From the NCBI GenBank assembly GCA_905480255.1, contig CAJQPR010000105.1, forward strand, positions 43,026-107,025: a stretch of 64,000 nt of DNA. The letters are read 5' to 3'. The notes beneath the pieces were generated by a model that did not search any database, had not been told where the DNA came from, and saw only the letters and a program-made list of their open reading frames with translations. Positions within the stretch are counted from its first letter, which is position 1; every line of letters starts with the position of its first letter. The translations under genes and the position numbers were made by a program. Positions 1-10,321 of this stretch are shown piece after piece. This DNA comes from an uncultured Woeseiaceae bacterium (GTDB lineage Bacteria > Pseudomonadota > Gammaproteobacteria > Steroidobacterales > Woeseiaceae).

Positions 1-389
1 AATTACTACTCCCGGTTTTGCACGCAGAGTTCAGTCACTGCGACGCACTGGTACCTGTGCCCCTGCATCGCTGGCGCCATGTTACGCGCGGTTTCAATCA
101 GGCCCGGGAACTCTGTATGCCCTTGTCAAAAGCAGCGAATTTGCCGGTTCTTGATTCGGTAGTGCGGGTCAAGGCAACCGGATCGCAGTCGGGTCTAAGC
201 GCATCAGAACGGCGCAAAAATCTGCACGGCGCTTTCGTCGCTCGCCACAACCTGCCCTTTCGACATCCGGTGATCATCGATGATGTGATTACAACCGGCA
301 CAACCTCCGGTCAGCTTGCGCAAGCCTTGTTAAGGGCGGGGGTGTCAAGCGTCAGCGTCCTGGCCGTCGCATATTCGTCAACTTTGTAG
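1..389 (+). CDS. comF: ComF family protein / phosphoribosyltransferase, 5'-truncated by window edge
   Basis: Frame is open to the window start; PRTase motif VIIDDVITTGTT and ComF-like GFNQAREL. Confidence 0.85.
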   Translation, partial: LLLPVLHAEFSHCDALVPVPLHRWRHVTRGFNQARELCMPLSKAANLPVLDSVVRVKATGSQSGLSASERRKNLHGAFVARHNLPFRHPVIIDDVITTGTTSGQLAQALLRAGVSSVSVLAVAYSSTL

Positions 390-394
390 GGGGA

Positions 395-1333
395 CTATAT
401 TGGAGGAACCGTAAAGGTGTAGTGCAGCACAATGCCGATGAATACGATCATCCCAATATAATGATTGTGCAGAAAAGCCTTGAAGCAGGCGGCCGGCTGT
501 CGGGCGCGGGCGAGCCACTGGTGGTAGCCCATCAGGATGGCCGCAAGCGCCACGGCACCGAAATACCAAACGCCAAACTCGGCCATGTCACCGATGAAAA
601 TCAGTGCGATCAGCATGAGAAGCTGCAGTCCGCCGATGACAAAAAGATCGGCATCGCCGAAAAGTATTGCGGTTGATTTTACGCCTACTTTCAGGTCGTC
701 TTCTCGATCAACCATTGCGTAGAACGTGTCATAAATAACTGCCCAGACGAGCGCAGTACCGAACACCAGCCAGGCTATTTGTTTTGCTTCACCGGTTTGG
801 GCGGCGAATGCCATTGGTACAGCCCAACCGAAGGCCGCACCAAGAACGAATTGCGGGATTGAGATAAATCGCTTGATGAACGGGTAGATGATGGTGAGGC
901 CGGCACCGATGACGGCAAGCACCTGTGCAGGTTGGTTCAGCATTGCCGCTAGTCCGACCGCGATCAGTGACAGCGCAACAAAAAGGGTCAGCGCCTCTGC
1001 CGGCGCCACCGCGCCGGACGCAATAGGCCGGGCGCGTGTACGCTCGACATAGGGGTCGATGTTTCGATCTGCGAAATCGTTCAGGACACAGCCGGCCGAA
1101 CGCATAACGATGACGCCGACCATGAAAACGAGAAAGACTCCGGCGTCCGGATGGCCTTCACCTGCGATCCATAATGCCCACAATGTTGGCCAGAGAAGTA
1201 GCCAAACGCCGATCGGCTTGTCGAGCCGCATCAGTTCGACGTAGTTCTTGAGCTGCGTCATGAAACCCGGCGCGATTCGGAGAGTCTGAGTTTTTTTTGC
1301 GGGTGTGTTCACGGCCATGAGTCTGCGTGCCAT
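395..1333 (-). CDS. ubiA: 4-hydroxybenzoate octaprenyltransferase
   Basis: Polytopic membrane protein; RSAGCVLNDFADRNIDPYVERTRARPIASG and YDTFYAMVDREDD motifs. Exact start uncertain (1333, 1318 or 1261). Confidence 0.95.
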   Translation of the reverse strand: MARRLMAVNTPAKKTQTLRIAPGFMTQLKNYVELMRLDKPIGVWLLLWPTLWALWIAGEGHPDAGVFLVFMVGVIVMRSAGCVLNDFADRNIDPYVERTRARPIASGAVAPAEALTLFVALSLIAVGLAAMLNQPAQVLAVIGAGLTIIYPFIKRFISIPQFVLGAAFGWAVPMAFAAQTGEAKQIAWLVFGTALVWAVIYDTFYAMVDREDDLKVGVKSTAILFGDADLFVIGGLQLLMLIALIFIGDMAEFGVWYFGAVALAAILMGYHQWLARARQPAACFKAFLHNHYIGMIVFIGIVLHYTFTVPPI

Positions 1334-1368
1334 TGGTTCGGCACTGAGTCTACCGCATTTGAAAACAT

Positions 1369-3456
1369 CTATACCTTCCCGTAGTGATGCGCATTGCCGA
1401 GCCAGCGTGCAACGATGGGGAATTCAGCAGTGGCATGATTCTTCTGAATATTCTCGGCGGCTTTCTGTACAGCAGGCATCAAATCCGCGTCGCGCGTGAG
1501 ATTGGCGATGCGATACTCGGGCAGACCGGTTTGTTTTGTGCCGAGGAGTTCTCCCGGGCCACGCAACTCCAGATCGCGTTGGGCAACCACAAAACCGTCA
1601 TTGGTCTCACGAAGAACACCAAGACGGCTTTTCGCCAGCTGGCCCAACGGCTGTTTGTAGAGCATGACGCAGTGACTTTGGTCCCTGCCGCGCCCTACTC
1701 GCCCACGCAACTGGTGCAGCTGGGACAATCCCATGCGCTCGGAATTCTCGATGATCATCAGGCTCGCGTTCGGTACGTCGACACCGACTTCGATGACTGT
1801 GGTTGCCACAAGGACATCGATGTCGCCGCTTTTGAACGCGCGCATGACTTTATCCCGTGCGGTGTTCTTCATTCGGCCGTGCACAAGTCCGACGCTGAGA
1901 GCGTCTAACGACTCAGTAAGCATTTCATAGCTGGCTTCCGCCGCCTGGTAATCCAGAACTTCGGACTCATCGATCAGCGGGCATACCCAGTAGGCCTGCT
2001 GGCCCTCGGCACACGCATCGCGAACCCGCTCAATAACCTCGTTTCGACGCGTATCGGGCAACGCAATCGTCTTGACGGCCTGCCGTCCTGGCGGCAACTC
2101 ATCGATTATGGAGGTGTCGAGATCCGCATACGCTGCCATTGCCAGCGTTCGCGGAATTGGAGTGGCCGTCATAACCAGTTGATGAGGGTGAACTCCTCCG
2201 CTTGCGCCTTTGTCCCGCAGCGCGAGTCTTTGATGTACGCCAAACCGATGTTGTTCATCAATGATCACGAGCGCGAGATTCGAGAAATTAACGCCCTCCT
2301 GAAACAACGCGTGTGTACCGACAACGATGCCGGCGCGGCCGCTGCCAATGGCTTCCAGCGACGCCTGCCGGTCAGCTTTCTTCTGGCTCCCGGACAACCA
2401 CGCAAGCTCGACGCCGAGGTCCTTAAACCAGTCGCAAAAGCTCGTCCAGTGTTGCTCCGCAAGCAACTCCGTTGGCGCCATGACAGCCGCCTGCACTCCG
2501 CCGGCTACGGCCTGCGCACACGCAGCCGCGGCCACCACTGTTTTGCCGGAGCCGACGTCCCCCTGGATTAGTCGCATCATCGGGTGGGGCACCTGCAGGT
2601 CGGACCCAATTTCCGCAACCACGCGATTTTGTGCATTCGTGAGTTTGTAAGGAAGGCTGTCGATAAAATTGCGCTGCAGAACCGGTCCACCAGGAAGTGA
2701 CATTGCACTTTCCTTCCTCGCAAGGTTTCGCAAATGACGAAGGCTCATGTAATGAGCAAGAAGCTCTTCAAATGAGAGCCGGACCTGGCAGGGGTGGCGC
2801 CCGGCCTCGATGCTTGCGAGGTCAGTGTCGGGCGGCGGAGTGTGCAGGTATGCGAGCGCCTCTGTCAGCGTCGGCAGCTCGAGCTCATCCAGTATTTCTG
2901 TCGGGAGCAACTCCGCCGGCGGGGACTCCTTCATCATCGCGAGTGCCTGTCCGACCAGGTTCCTGAGGCGCCCTTGTTGTACGCCTTCCGTCATCGGATA
3001 GACCGGCGTTAGCGTATCGGTAACTGCCGGTTCCTGGTTTTCGCGTAACACCCGGTATTCAGGGTGCACCATCTCCAGCCCAACAGGTCCCGGTCGGACG
3101 TCACCGTAGCAACTTACTTTTGCGCCGGTCGCAAATTGCGTTTGTTGTTGTCGGGAAAAATAGAAAAACCGCAAGGTTAGCTGGCCGCTGCCATCACTGA
3201 TGCGGACCAGCATGCTGCGCCGGCCGCGATAAACGGTCTCCGCCAGCAACACTTCGCCACTGATCAGGCAGCGCATACCGGGACGCACAGAGCCAATGTG
3301 ATGCAGCGTCGTGCGATCTTCGTAGCGCAATGGGAGCAGGAACAGAAGATCGCCGACGCGATGCAGATCCAGGCGAGTCAGGGTTTTCGCGAGCGCCGGA
3401 CCGACGCCTCGAAGGACAGTCAACGGGGACGCGAGACCAGATGCTTTCTCATCCAC
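1369..3456 (-). CDS. recG: ATP-dependent DNA helicase RecG
   Basis: GDVGSGKTVVA, DEQHRFGVHQR, ATPIPRT, QLRGRVGRG motifs; 695 aa. Confidence 0.97.
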   Translation of the reverse strand: MDEKASGLASPLTVLRGVGPALAKTLTRLDLHRVGDLLFLLPLRYEDRTTLHHIGSVRPGMRCLISGEVLLAETVYRGRRSMLVRISDGSGQLTLRFFYFSRQQQTQFATGAKVSCYGDVRPGPVGLEMVHPEYRVLRENQEPAVTDTLTPVYPMTEGVQQGRLRNLVGQALAMMKESPPAELLPTEILDELELPTLTEALAYLHTPPPDTDLASIEAGRHPCQVRLSFEELLAHYMSLRHLRNLARKESAMSLPGGPVLQRNFIDSLPYKLTNAQNRVVAEIGSDLQVPHPMMRLIQGDVGSGKTVVAAAACAQAVAGGVQAAVMAPTELLAEQHWTSFCDWFKDLGVELAWLSGSQKKADRQASLEAIGSGRAGIVVGTHALFQEGVNFSNLALVIIDEQHRFGVHQRLALRDKGASGGVHPHQLVMTATPIPRTLAMAAYADLDTSIIDELPPGRQAVKTIALPDTRRNEVIERVRDACAEGQQAYWVCPLIDESEVLDYQAAEASYEMLTESLDALSVGLVHGRMKNTARDKVMRAFKSGDIDVLVATTVIEVGVDVPNASLMIIENSERMGLSQLHQLRGRVGRGRDQSHCVMLYKQPLGQLAKSRLGVLRETNDGFVVAQRDLELRGPGELLGTKQTGLPEYRIANLTRDADLMPAVQKAAENIQKNHATAEFPIVARWLGNAHHYGKV

Positions 3457-3474
3457 CTTTCGGCGGCCGCCTTT

Positions 3475-3855
3475 TTAAAGCGCCATGATTGCCTCGGCCT
3501 CGATATCGACACCTTTCGGTAACGATGCGACGCCGAGCGCTGCGCGCGCGGGATAGGGTTCGCTGAAATACTCTGACATGACGCTGTTGACCGTCGCGAA
3601 GTTGTCGAGATCAGTCAGGTAGATCGTGAGTTTGACAACCTGATCAAGGTTGCCGCCGCCGGCAACGGCAACCGCTTTGAGATTCTGAAACACACGATGT
3701 GCGCGTGCGGCGAAATCGCCATCGACAACCTCCATAGAAGCGGGATCGAGCGGTATTTGCCCGGACATAAATAGAAAATTTCCGCTTCGAACAGCTTGTG
3801 AATATGTGCCAATGGCAGATGGTGCGTCATCAGTATGAATAGTTTCTTTGCTCAC
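3475..3855 (-). CDS. ridA: RidA family reactive intermediate deaminase
   Basis: AIGTYSQAVRSGNFLFMSGQIPLDP and PARAALGVASLPKGVDIEAEAIM. Confidence 0.93.
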   Translation of the reverse strand: MSKETIHTDDAPSAIGTYSQAVRSGNFLFMSGQIPLDPASMEVVDGDFAARAHRVFQNLKAVAVAGGGNLDQVVKLTIYLTDLDNFATVNSVMSEYFSEPYPARAALGVASLPKGVDIEAEAIMAL

Positions 3856-3873
3856 CCGGGTCTCCGTTTAGTT

Positions 3874-6030
3874 TTATGCGCTGTCGCGACTTACACTTTT
3901 TACATTTTGCATTTTACGAACATTGCGCATGATATGCGCCAGATGCGTACGGTCCTTCACCTGCAACAGGAACGTCATTGCGGAGGTGTCCTGATGTCGG
4001 ATGTTGACAGATACTTCTTCAATGTTCGATTGTGAATCGGCAATTACGGCTGCTACTTCGGCCAGTACGCCGGTCTTGTTGACCGTCTCGACCTGTATTT
4101 GGCTGGAGAAGTCACGATCAATATCTTCCTCCCAGCCTACGGACAGCCATTTTTCGGGTTGCTTGCGGAAGTTGATCAGGTTGCCGCAGGAGTTGCGGTG
4201 AATAACGACGCCGCGGCCTGCGCTCAGATATCCCATGACTTCATCGCCAGGAATTGGATAGCAACACTTGGCGTAGGACACCACCATGCCCTCGGTTCCC
4301 GCGATAACAAGGCTCGCTGATTTGGGTTCGGTTTGTTCGCCCTTCTCGCCAATCAGGAAACGGGCGGTTAATGGAGCCAGCCGCTCGCCAAGGCCAAGCT
4401 GCGCATAAAGATCAGTGGCACCGACCAGATCAAGTTCATCGAGCGCTTCTCGCAAGCGGACCTTGCCGATCTTCCGCAGTGACGAGCCCAGGTCCTTGAG
4501 CGACCGGTCGAGCAGGCGCTTACCCAGATCGACAGATTCGGTGGTCCGCATATTTTTCATGTACTGGCGAATCGCGGATCGGGCCTTTGCGGTCGCAACA
4601 AAAGAGACCCAGTTCGGATTTGGTTTGGCGCCGCGCGCCGTGACAATTTCGACTGTCTGGCTGTTTTTCAGCACCGTTCGTAATGGAACGAGAGTCCGGT
4701 CAACTTTACCGGCGACGCAACGATTGCCAACGTCGGTATGTACCGCGTACGCGAAGTCTACGATGGTCGCGCCCTTCGGCATTGGCATGATGTCGCCCTT
4801 CGGAGTGAAGACGTAAATCTTGTCCGGGAATAGATCGACTTTAACGCTTTCGAGAAACTCTTCGGACGTGCCCGTTCGTTGTATTTCCTCAAGTCTCGCC
4901 AGCCAATCCCTCGCCCTGCGTTGCGGGGTTGCTGTCGATTTGTCAATTGCCTTGTACTGCCAGTGTGCGGCCACGCCCGATTCTGCAACCCTGTCCATAT
5001 CGGTTGTTCTTATTTGAGCCTCAAGAGGTAAGCCCTTTGGGCCGAATAAAGTCGTATGCAGTGACTGATAACCATTGACTCGCGGGATGGCGATGTAGTC
5101 TTTGAAGCGTCCCGGCATTGGCTTGTACAGGCCGTGCACTATGCCGAGAACCCGATAGCAGGTATTGACGTCGTCGACGATGATGCGAAAACCGTAAACG
5201 TCGACCACGTCATTGAGAATACGTTTCTTGCCGGCCATTTTTCTGTAAATACTGTAAAGATGTTTCTCCCGGCCGCGAACCTCGCCCGTGATCCCTTCTT
5301 CCTCCATCGCTTTGAGAATGCTCTCGGAGATGCGTTTTACTATCTGTCGCTGGCTGCCTTTGCTCTTCTTAAGCGCCCTTTGCAGCACGGCATAGCGATA
5401 CGGGTAGAGATACCGGAAGCCCAGATCTTCAAGCGCAACTTTCATGTGATTGATGCCAAGCCGATTGGCAATCGGCGCATAGATTTCAAGTGTTTCACGG
5501 GCGATGCGCGCCTGTTTTTCTCGCGGCATCGCGCCAAGCGTTTCCATGTTGTGCATTCGGTCTGCCAGTTTGACCAGGATCACGCGAATGTCCTCGATCA
5601 TAGCCAGCATCATTTTGCGGAAACTCTCGGCGTGCGCCTCGGCCCGGTTGGTGAAATGCATCTGGTCCAGTTTGCTGACGGCATCAACCAGGGTGGCTAC
5701 TTCTGTTCCGAATTGGTCTTCCAGCTCTGCAATCGGAACGTCCGTGTCTTCGACAACGTCGTGAAGAATCGCAGCGACGATTGTTTGCGAGTCGAGATGC
5801 ATGTCGGCCAGTGTCTGGGCAACGGCAACCGGGTGGGAAATGTAGGGCTCGCCTGACTTGCGGGTCTGCCCTTCGTGGGCAATCGCGCCAAATTCGTAGG
5901 CTTTCATGACCCGCTCGATTAGCTCGGCAGGCATATAGGATTCAAGCGTTTCTACGAGCGCCTTTATATCCCTGCTTCGTCTTGGCGACGTGCCGGGAAG
6001 TTTGGATAAAAGTGTTGCGGCGTAATCCAT
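3874..6030 (-). CDS. spoT: Bifunctional (p)ppGpp synthetase/hydrolase
   Basis: HD domain (ILHDVVEDTD), synthetase, TGS and C-terminal ACT regions; next to rpoZ. Confidence 0.96.
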   Translation of the reverse strand: MDYAATLLSKLPGTSPRRSRDIKALVETLESYMPAELIERVMKAYEFGAIAHEGQTRKSGEPYISHPVAVAQTLADMHLDSQTIVAAILHDVVEDTDVPIAELEDQFGTEVATLVDAVSKLDQMHFTNRAEAHAESFRKMMLAMIEDIRVILVKLADRMHNMETLGAMPREKQARIARETLEIYAPIANRLGINHMKVALEDLGFRYLYPYRYAVLQRALKKSKGSQRQIVKRISESILKAMEEEGITGEVRGREKHLYSIYRKMAGKKRILNDVVDVYGFRIIVDDVNTCYRVLGIVHGLYKPMPGRFKDYIAIPRVNGYQSLHTTLFGPKGLPLEAQIRTTDMDRVAESGVAAHWQYKAIDKSTATPQRRARDWLARLEEIQRTGTSEEFLESVKVDLFPDKIYVFTPKGDIMPMPKGATIVDFAYAVHTDVGNRCVAGKVDRTLVPLRTVLKNSQTVEIVTARGAKPNPNWVSFVATAKARSAIRQYMKNMRTTESVDLGKRLLDRSLKDLGSSLRKIGKVRLREALDELDLVGATDLYAQLGLGERLAPLTARFLIGEKGEQTEPKSASLVIAGTEGMVVSYAKCCYPIPGDEVMGYLSAGRGVVIHRNSCGNLINFRKQPEKWLSVGWEEDIDRDFSSQIQVETVNKTGVLAEVAAVIADSQSNIEEVSVNIRHQDTSAMTFLLQVKDRTHLAHIMRNVRKMQNVKSVSRDSA

Positions 6031-6151
6031 GCCTCATCATATCCCAAAGTGCCCACTGGCCATCTGCCGGCGGGTCAATCGGTCTGAGGACTTCTTCAAC
6101 GCCGGGTCTTGTCGGCTGAGGGGATTTCGGCAGGTGGGTCAGTCGCCCGCT

Positions 6152-6433
6152 TTAATCACCAATGGAAATTCCACGCATCGGCAAAATATCATCCGCTGCC
6201 TCGGGCTGCATGAACTCTTCCGGCATTGGTGTGTCGATCTCTTCGAGGATCGCTGGCGTGATGTGACCCTCGGCGATTTCCCGCAGAGCAATCACGGTGG
6301 GCTTGTCGTTCTCAAGCTCAACCATGGAGTCGGCGCCGTGCGCTACGCGACGGGCACGTTTGGCGGCAACCAGCACCATTTCAAAAATGTTGTCTATGTT
6401 TTCGAGACAATCTTCGACCGTAATTCTGGCCAT
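6152..6433 (-). CDS. rpoZ: RNA polymerase omega subunit
   Basis: [29 protein letters not shown]; between gmk and spoT. Confidence 0.96.
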   Translation of the reverse strand: MARITVEDCLENIDNIFEMVLVAAKRARRVAHGADSMVELENDKPTVIALREIAEGHITPAILEEIDTPMPEEFMQPEAADDILPMRGISIGD

Positions 6434-6509
6434 GTATTTCTCACTCCAGTATCGTCCCGGTGGGACTTTTCAGCAACCTAGCCGAACAGCATATCTTAAT
6501 GTGGCTGGG

Positions 6510-7127
6510 CTAGACCAGTATATTTTTGACTCTTTGTTCGAGCCTGGGGTGGTTTACACGGTTTTCCCCACCATCTCCGGCAATCACTGCTTCGAGTTCT
6601 GTGACGGCATGCTCCAGCTCGTCATTGATGATGACATAGTCAAACTCATCCCAGTGGGACATGTCACCGAGTGCGTCGCTGAGGCGCCGCGCGATTACGT
6701 CATCGGAGTCTGTTTGCCGGCCACGAAGTCGCCGCTCAAGTTCAGGCCGGGAGGGGGGCAGGACAAAGATCGTGGTGCAGCCGGGCATCGACTTACGCAC
6801 CTGCTGCGCGCCCTGCCAGTCGATTTCCAGAATGACGTGGTTGCCTTCGGCAAGGTGGTCTTCCACCTGCGAGCGACTGGTCCCGTAGTGATTGTCGAAG
6901 ACCAGCGCCGACTCGAGCAACTCGCCTCTTTCTCTTAAGATCTCAAATTCCTCTGGCGTCACAAAGAAATAGTCGCGTCCGTGCTCTTCAGTGGATCGTT
7001 GTTTGCGTGTCGTATAGGAAATCGAAAACTTAAACGACGGATTGCGATCGACCAGGGCCTTGACCAGTGTGGTCTTGCCCGCACCGGAGGGTGCTGCAAT
7101 GACAAATAGTGATGGGACATTATTCAT
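6510..7127 (-). CDS. gmk: Guanylate kinase
   Basis: VIAAPSGAGKTTLVKAL, SYTTRKQRSTEEHGRDYFFV. Confidence 0.97.
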   Translation of the reverse strand: MNNVPSLFVIAAPSGAGKTTLVKALVDRNPSFKFSISYTTRKQRSTEEHGRDYFFVTPEEFEILRERGELLESALVFDNHYGTSRSQVEDHLAEGNHVILEIDWQGAQQVRKSMPGCTTIFVLPPSRPELERRLRGRQTDSDDVIARRLSDALGDMSHWDEFDYVIINDELEHAVTELEAVIAGDGGENRVNHPRLEQRVKNILV

Positions 7128-7130
7128 TTA

Positions 7131-8036
7131 TTATTCAACGTTCTGAATCTGCTCGCGCATTTGCTCGATCAAAACCTTGAGGTCAACCGCCGCACCGGTG
7201 GTTTCGGTGTCCGCCGACTTGGAACCGAGTGTATTGGCCTCCCGGTTGAGTTCCTGCATCAGGAAGTCCAGTCGCCGGCCCACAGGCTCATCGCCTGCCA
7301 GGGCTTTGCGTACTTCGCTGACGTGGCTCTCGAGCCGATCGATCTCTTCATCAACATCCAGTTTCTGGGCGATTAGTGCGAGTTCCGTTTCCAGTCGGGC
7401 CGGATCGGCTTCTACATCCAGCTTGTCGATTCTCTCCTGTTGCTTGGCGCGAACTGCAGCCAGAACTTCGGGCATGCGTTTTCGAACCCGCCCTGCAATC
7501 TCCAGCGTCTCCGCGAGGCGGGTATCAATCATTTGTCCGATGCGCTCTCCTTCGCTGCCGCGCATCAACGCCATTGAAGCAAGCGTGGCGTCGAGGACCT
7601 GCATGGCCTCAGCGAGAAGTGGCTCGGTGTCTATCTCAGGTTCGGCAACGACACCGGGCCAGCGCAGGACATCAATCGGATCCAGCGCATGGGTGTCAGG
7701 CAGCAACGCCGAAATCTCGTCAACTCTTGCGGCGATCTGGCGAACCAGGTCTTCGTTAAGCGAGAGGTTCGTGCCGGCGGCGGAACCCCTGCGAAGATGA
7801 ATCGAGCATTCGATCTTGCCGCGATTGAGCAACTCGCCAATTTTGGCGCGCAGCTCAACTTCCTTCGGCCGCAACTCTTCCGGAAGACGAAACTGCACGT
7901 CCAGAAAACGATGGTTCACGGCCCGCAGCTCACAGGTCAGTGTCCCGAAAGGCGTCTCCGCCACTTCCCGGGCAAAGCCGGTCATACTGTTCAACATGAA
8001 ATTTCCCCTGGCAGCAATTTGAGGTTTTGCTGTCAT
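7131..8036 (-). CDS. yicC: YicC family protein
   Basis: MLNSMTGFAR start and LDFLMQELNREANTLGSKS; true start probably at the internal MLNSMTGFA. Confidence 0.93.
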   Translation of the reverse strand: MTAKPQIAARGNFMLNSMTGFAREVAETPFGTLTCELRAVNHRFLDVQFRLPEELRPKEVELRAKIGELLNRGKIECSIHLRRGSAAGTNLSLNEDLVRQIAARVDEISALLPDTHALDPIDVLRWPGVVAEPEIDTEPLLAEAMQVLDATLASMALMRGSEGERIGQMIDTRLAETLEIAGRVRKRMPEVLAAVRAKQQERIDKLDVEADPARLETELALIAQKLDVDEEIDRLESHVSEVRKALAGDEPVGRRLDFLMQELNREANTLGSKSADTETTGAAVDLKVLIEQMREQIQNVE

Positions 8037-8198
8037 AACTGTGCGTTCATCACAGACAAGACGTATATGTCCCGCAATAATTGCGGCGGATTTTGCTGTA
8101 ATGACCGCCTGCAGTCTTGCAGGTTTTGTTTATTTGTTCATTTATTTTAAGCTGACCGGCCGACGTCGGCCAGCGCTAAAGGTCCGTAATCAAGCCCT

Positions 8199-8945
8199 AT
8201 GAAAATTGAGTATGCAAAAGTCTCCGCCCTCGGAGACCGTCAGGACAATCAGGATCGCGCTGCGGTCGTCGTCGCCGAAGATGCCGCGATCATGCTGGTA
8301 TTCGATGGAATGGGCGGACACGCGGATGGCGCAGCAGCGGCCGAGGTGGGCATGAATACCGTCCAGAACCTGTTTACCTCTGCAGATCTGCCGCTTTTTG
8401 ATCCGCAGGGTTTTCTCTACATGGCGCTGTCAAGGGCGCATGACGAAGTGGTCAAGCTTGGTGCAGACCACGCGGTTGACTTCCGGCCAAGGGCTACCTG
8501 CGCGATTTGCCTGCTTCAGGAAGGCGGTACCTGGTGGGCCCATATAGGGGACAGTCGTATTTACCAGATGCGTCAAGGTGAGGTGGTCACGCGCTCACGG
8601 GATCATAGCCACGTCGAGGTTCTGATTCAGGAAGGAGCGATTACTGAAGAAGAAGCGCTGGATCATCCGATGCGTAATTTCGTCGAGTGCTGCATCGGCG
8701 GCGACGCGCCGGTGCCGGACATGAGCATTACCCGCAAAATGGGCCTGGAGGTCGGCGACGTGCTGCTGGCATGTTCAGATGGCCTGTGGTCCGGAATGAA
8801 CGACAAGGAAATTGCTGAAATCTCAACCCGAAAAACGATGAGTCTTGCAGAAAATCTAAAAGCATTGAGTATGAAAGCACTGACAATGAACGCGCCATAC
8901 AGCGACAATACGACCGGTACTGCGTTACTCTGGCTCGGCGATTAG
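8199..8945 (+). CDS. PP2C-family serine/threonine protein phosphatase
   Basis: DRQDNQDRAAV, LVFDGMGGHADG, HIGDSRIY, ACSDGLW, SDNTT motifs. Confidence 0.92.
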   Translation: MKIEYAKVSALGDRQDNQDRAAVVVAEDAAIMLVFDGMGGHADGAAAAEVGMNTVQNLFTSADLPLFDPQGFLYMALSRAHDEVVKLGADHAVDFRPRATCAICLLQEGGTWWAHIGDSRIYQMRQGEVVTRSRDHSHVEVLIQEGAITEEEALDHPMRNFVECCIGGDAPVPDMSITRKMGLEVGDVLLACSDGLWSGMNDKEIAEISTRKTMSLAENLKALSMKALTMNAPYSDNTTGTALLWLGD

Positions 8946-8973
8946 CCGGCAGTCCAACCTTTAGGAGTTCTCC

Positions 8974-9696
8974 ATGCGACCGAGTGGCCGCGCAACCGAC
9001 CAGTTGAGGTCGGTGCGATTCATTACTGATTTTACCAAACACGCCGAAGGCAGCGTCCTCGCTGAATTCGGGGACACCCGCGTACTCTGTACGGCAAGTG
9101 TGGAAAACCGCGTGCCAGTCTGGTTGCGGGGCGGTGGCAAAGGCTGGGTGACAGGCGAATACGGGATGTTGCCAGGCGCAACGCATTCCCGATCCGGCAG
9201 AGAGGCAGCGCGCGGCAAGCAGACGGGACGTACTCAGGAAATTCAACGCCTCATCGGCAGGTCATTGCGGGCCGCGACTGACATGTCTGCGCTTGGTGAA
9301 AAAACCGTGACACTGGATTGCGATGTTCTGCAGGCTGACGGCGGGACGAGAACGGCGGCAATAAGTGGCGCCTTTGTTGCACTGCAGATCGCGATGAACC
9401 GTTTGTACAGACGGAAGCAGGTCAAAACCAATCCCTTGCATGGGCAGATTGCCGCCGTGTCCGTTGGTATTTTCAATGGAATACCCGTTCTCGATCTCGA
9501 CTATGACGAGGACTCGCAGGCAGAAACGGATATGAATATCGTCATGAACGATGCTGGTCGCTTTGTTGAGGTGCAGGGAACAGCGGAAGGGCACGCGTTT
9601 GATCGGGACGAGTTCAACGCTTTGTTGGAACTGGCAACCAAAGGTATCGACGAAATCCTGGCGGCACAGATCGCAGCGATTGACGGTGCGGACTGA
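8974..9696 (+). CDS. rph: Ribonuclease PH
   Basis: [34 protein letters not shown]. Confidence 0.97.
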   Translation: MRPSGRATDQLRSVRFITDFTKHAEGSVLAEFGDTRVLCTASVENRVPVWLRGGGKGWVTGEYGMLPGATHSRSGREAARGKQTGRTQEIQRLIGRSLRAATDMSALGEKTVTLDCDVLQADGGTRTAAISGAFVALQIAMNRLYRRKQVKTNPLHGQIAAVSVGIFNGIPVLDLDYDEDSQAETDMNIVMNDAGRFVEVQGTAEGHAFDRDEFNALLELATKGIDEILAAQIAAIDGAD

Positions 9697-9701
9697 TTTG
9701 A

Positions 9702-10316
9702 ATGGCATCAACTGCGATTGAAAAAATCGTACTCGCGAGCGGAAACGCAGGGAAAATTCGCGAAATTGCCGAGATCTTTTCCGGCCTGAACGCAGAAATC
9801 GTTGCCCAATCAAAACTGGGACTGGAATCGCCGGAAGAAACCGGCTCCACGTTCGTCGAAAATGCGCTCCTGAAAGCGCGGCATGCCGCGGAGCATTCCG
9901 GTCTGCCGGCTATGGCTGACGACTCCGGGATTGCAGTGGACGCACTGAATGGTCGGCCAGGCGTCCGTTCCGCCCGTTACGCTGGCGAAAACGCGACCGA
10001 CGAAGAGAATCTCGATTTGCTGCTGGAGGAACTCAAAGCGGTTCCGGATTCTGAGCGTGGCGGAGGATTTCATTGTGCGGCAGTGTTGGTGTTTCCCGGC
10101 GATACCAGGGAACCACTCATCGTGGAGGAGGTTTGGCGCGGGACGATTCTGCGCGAACGCAGGGGACGTGGTGGCTTCGGTTACGACCCGGTTTTTCTTG
10201 ACGCCGACTCGCAGAAGACAGGTGCAGAAATGAGTCGCGAAGAAAAAAACGCCGTTAGTCATCGTGGCAGGGCCTTCAGGATGCTCTGCGCTAATCTGCG
10301 AGACACTAACCGGTAA
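9702..10316 (+). CDS. rdgB: XTP/dITP pyrophosphatase
   Basis: LASGNAGKIREI, ADDSGIAVDALNGRPGVRSARYAG, GFGYDPVF. Confidence 0.96.
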   Translation: MASTAIEKIVLASGNAGKIREIAEIFSGLNAEIVAQSKLGLESPEETGSTFVENALLKARHAAEHSGLPAMADDSGIAVDALNGRPGVRSARYAGENATDEENLDLLLEELKAVPDSERGGGFHCAAVLVFPGDTREPLIVEEVWRGTILRERRGRGGFGYDPVFLDADSQKTGAEMSREEKNAVSHRGRAFRMLCANLRDTNR

Positions 10317-10321
10317 AACCG

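Noticed and set aside
5134-5856. 240-aa plus-strand ORF inside spoT
   Set aside because: Entirely antisense to conserved spoT; no recognisable domain
7177-7800. Long antisense ORF (207 aa) opposite yicC
   Set aside because: Ser/Arg-rich translation on the complement of a clear yicC gene; shadow ORF of a high-GC coding frame
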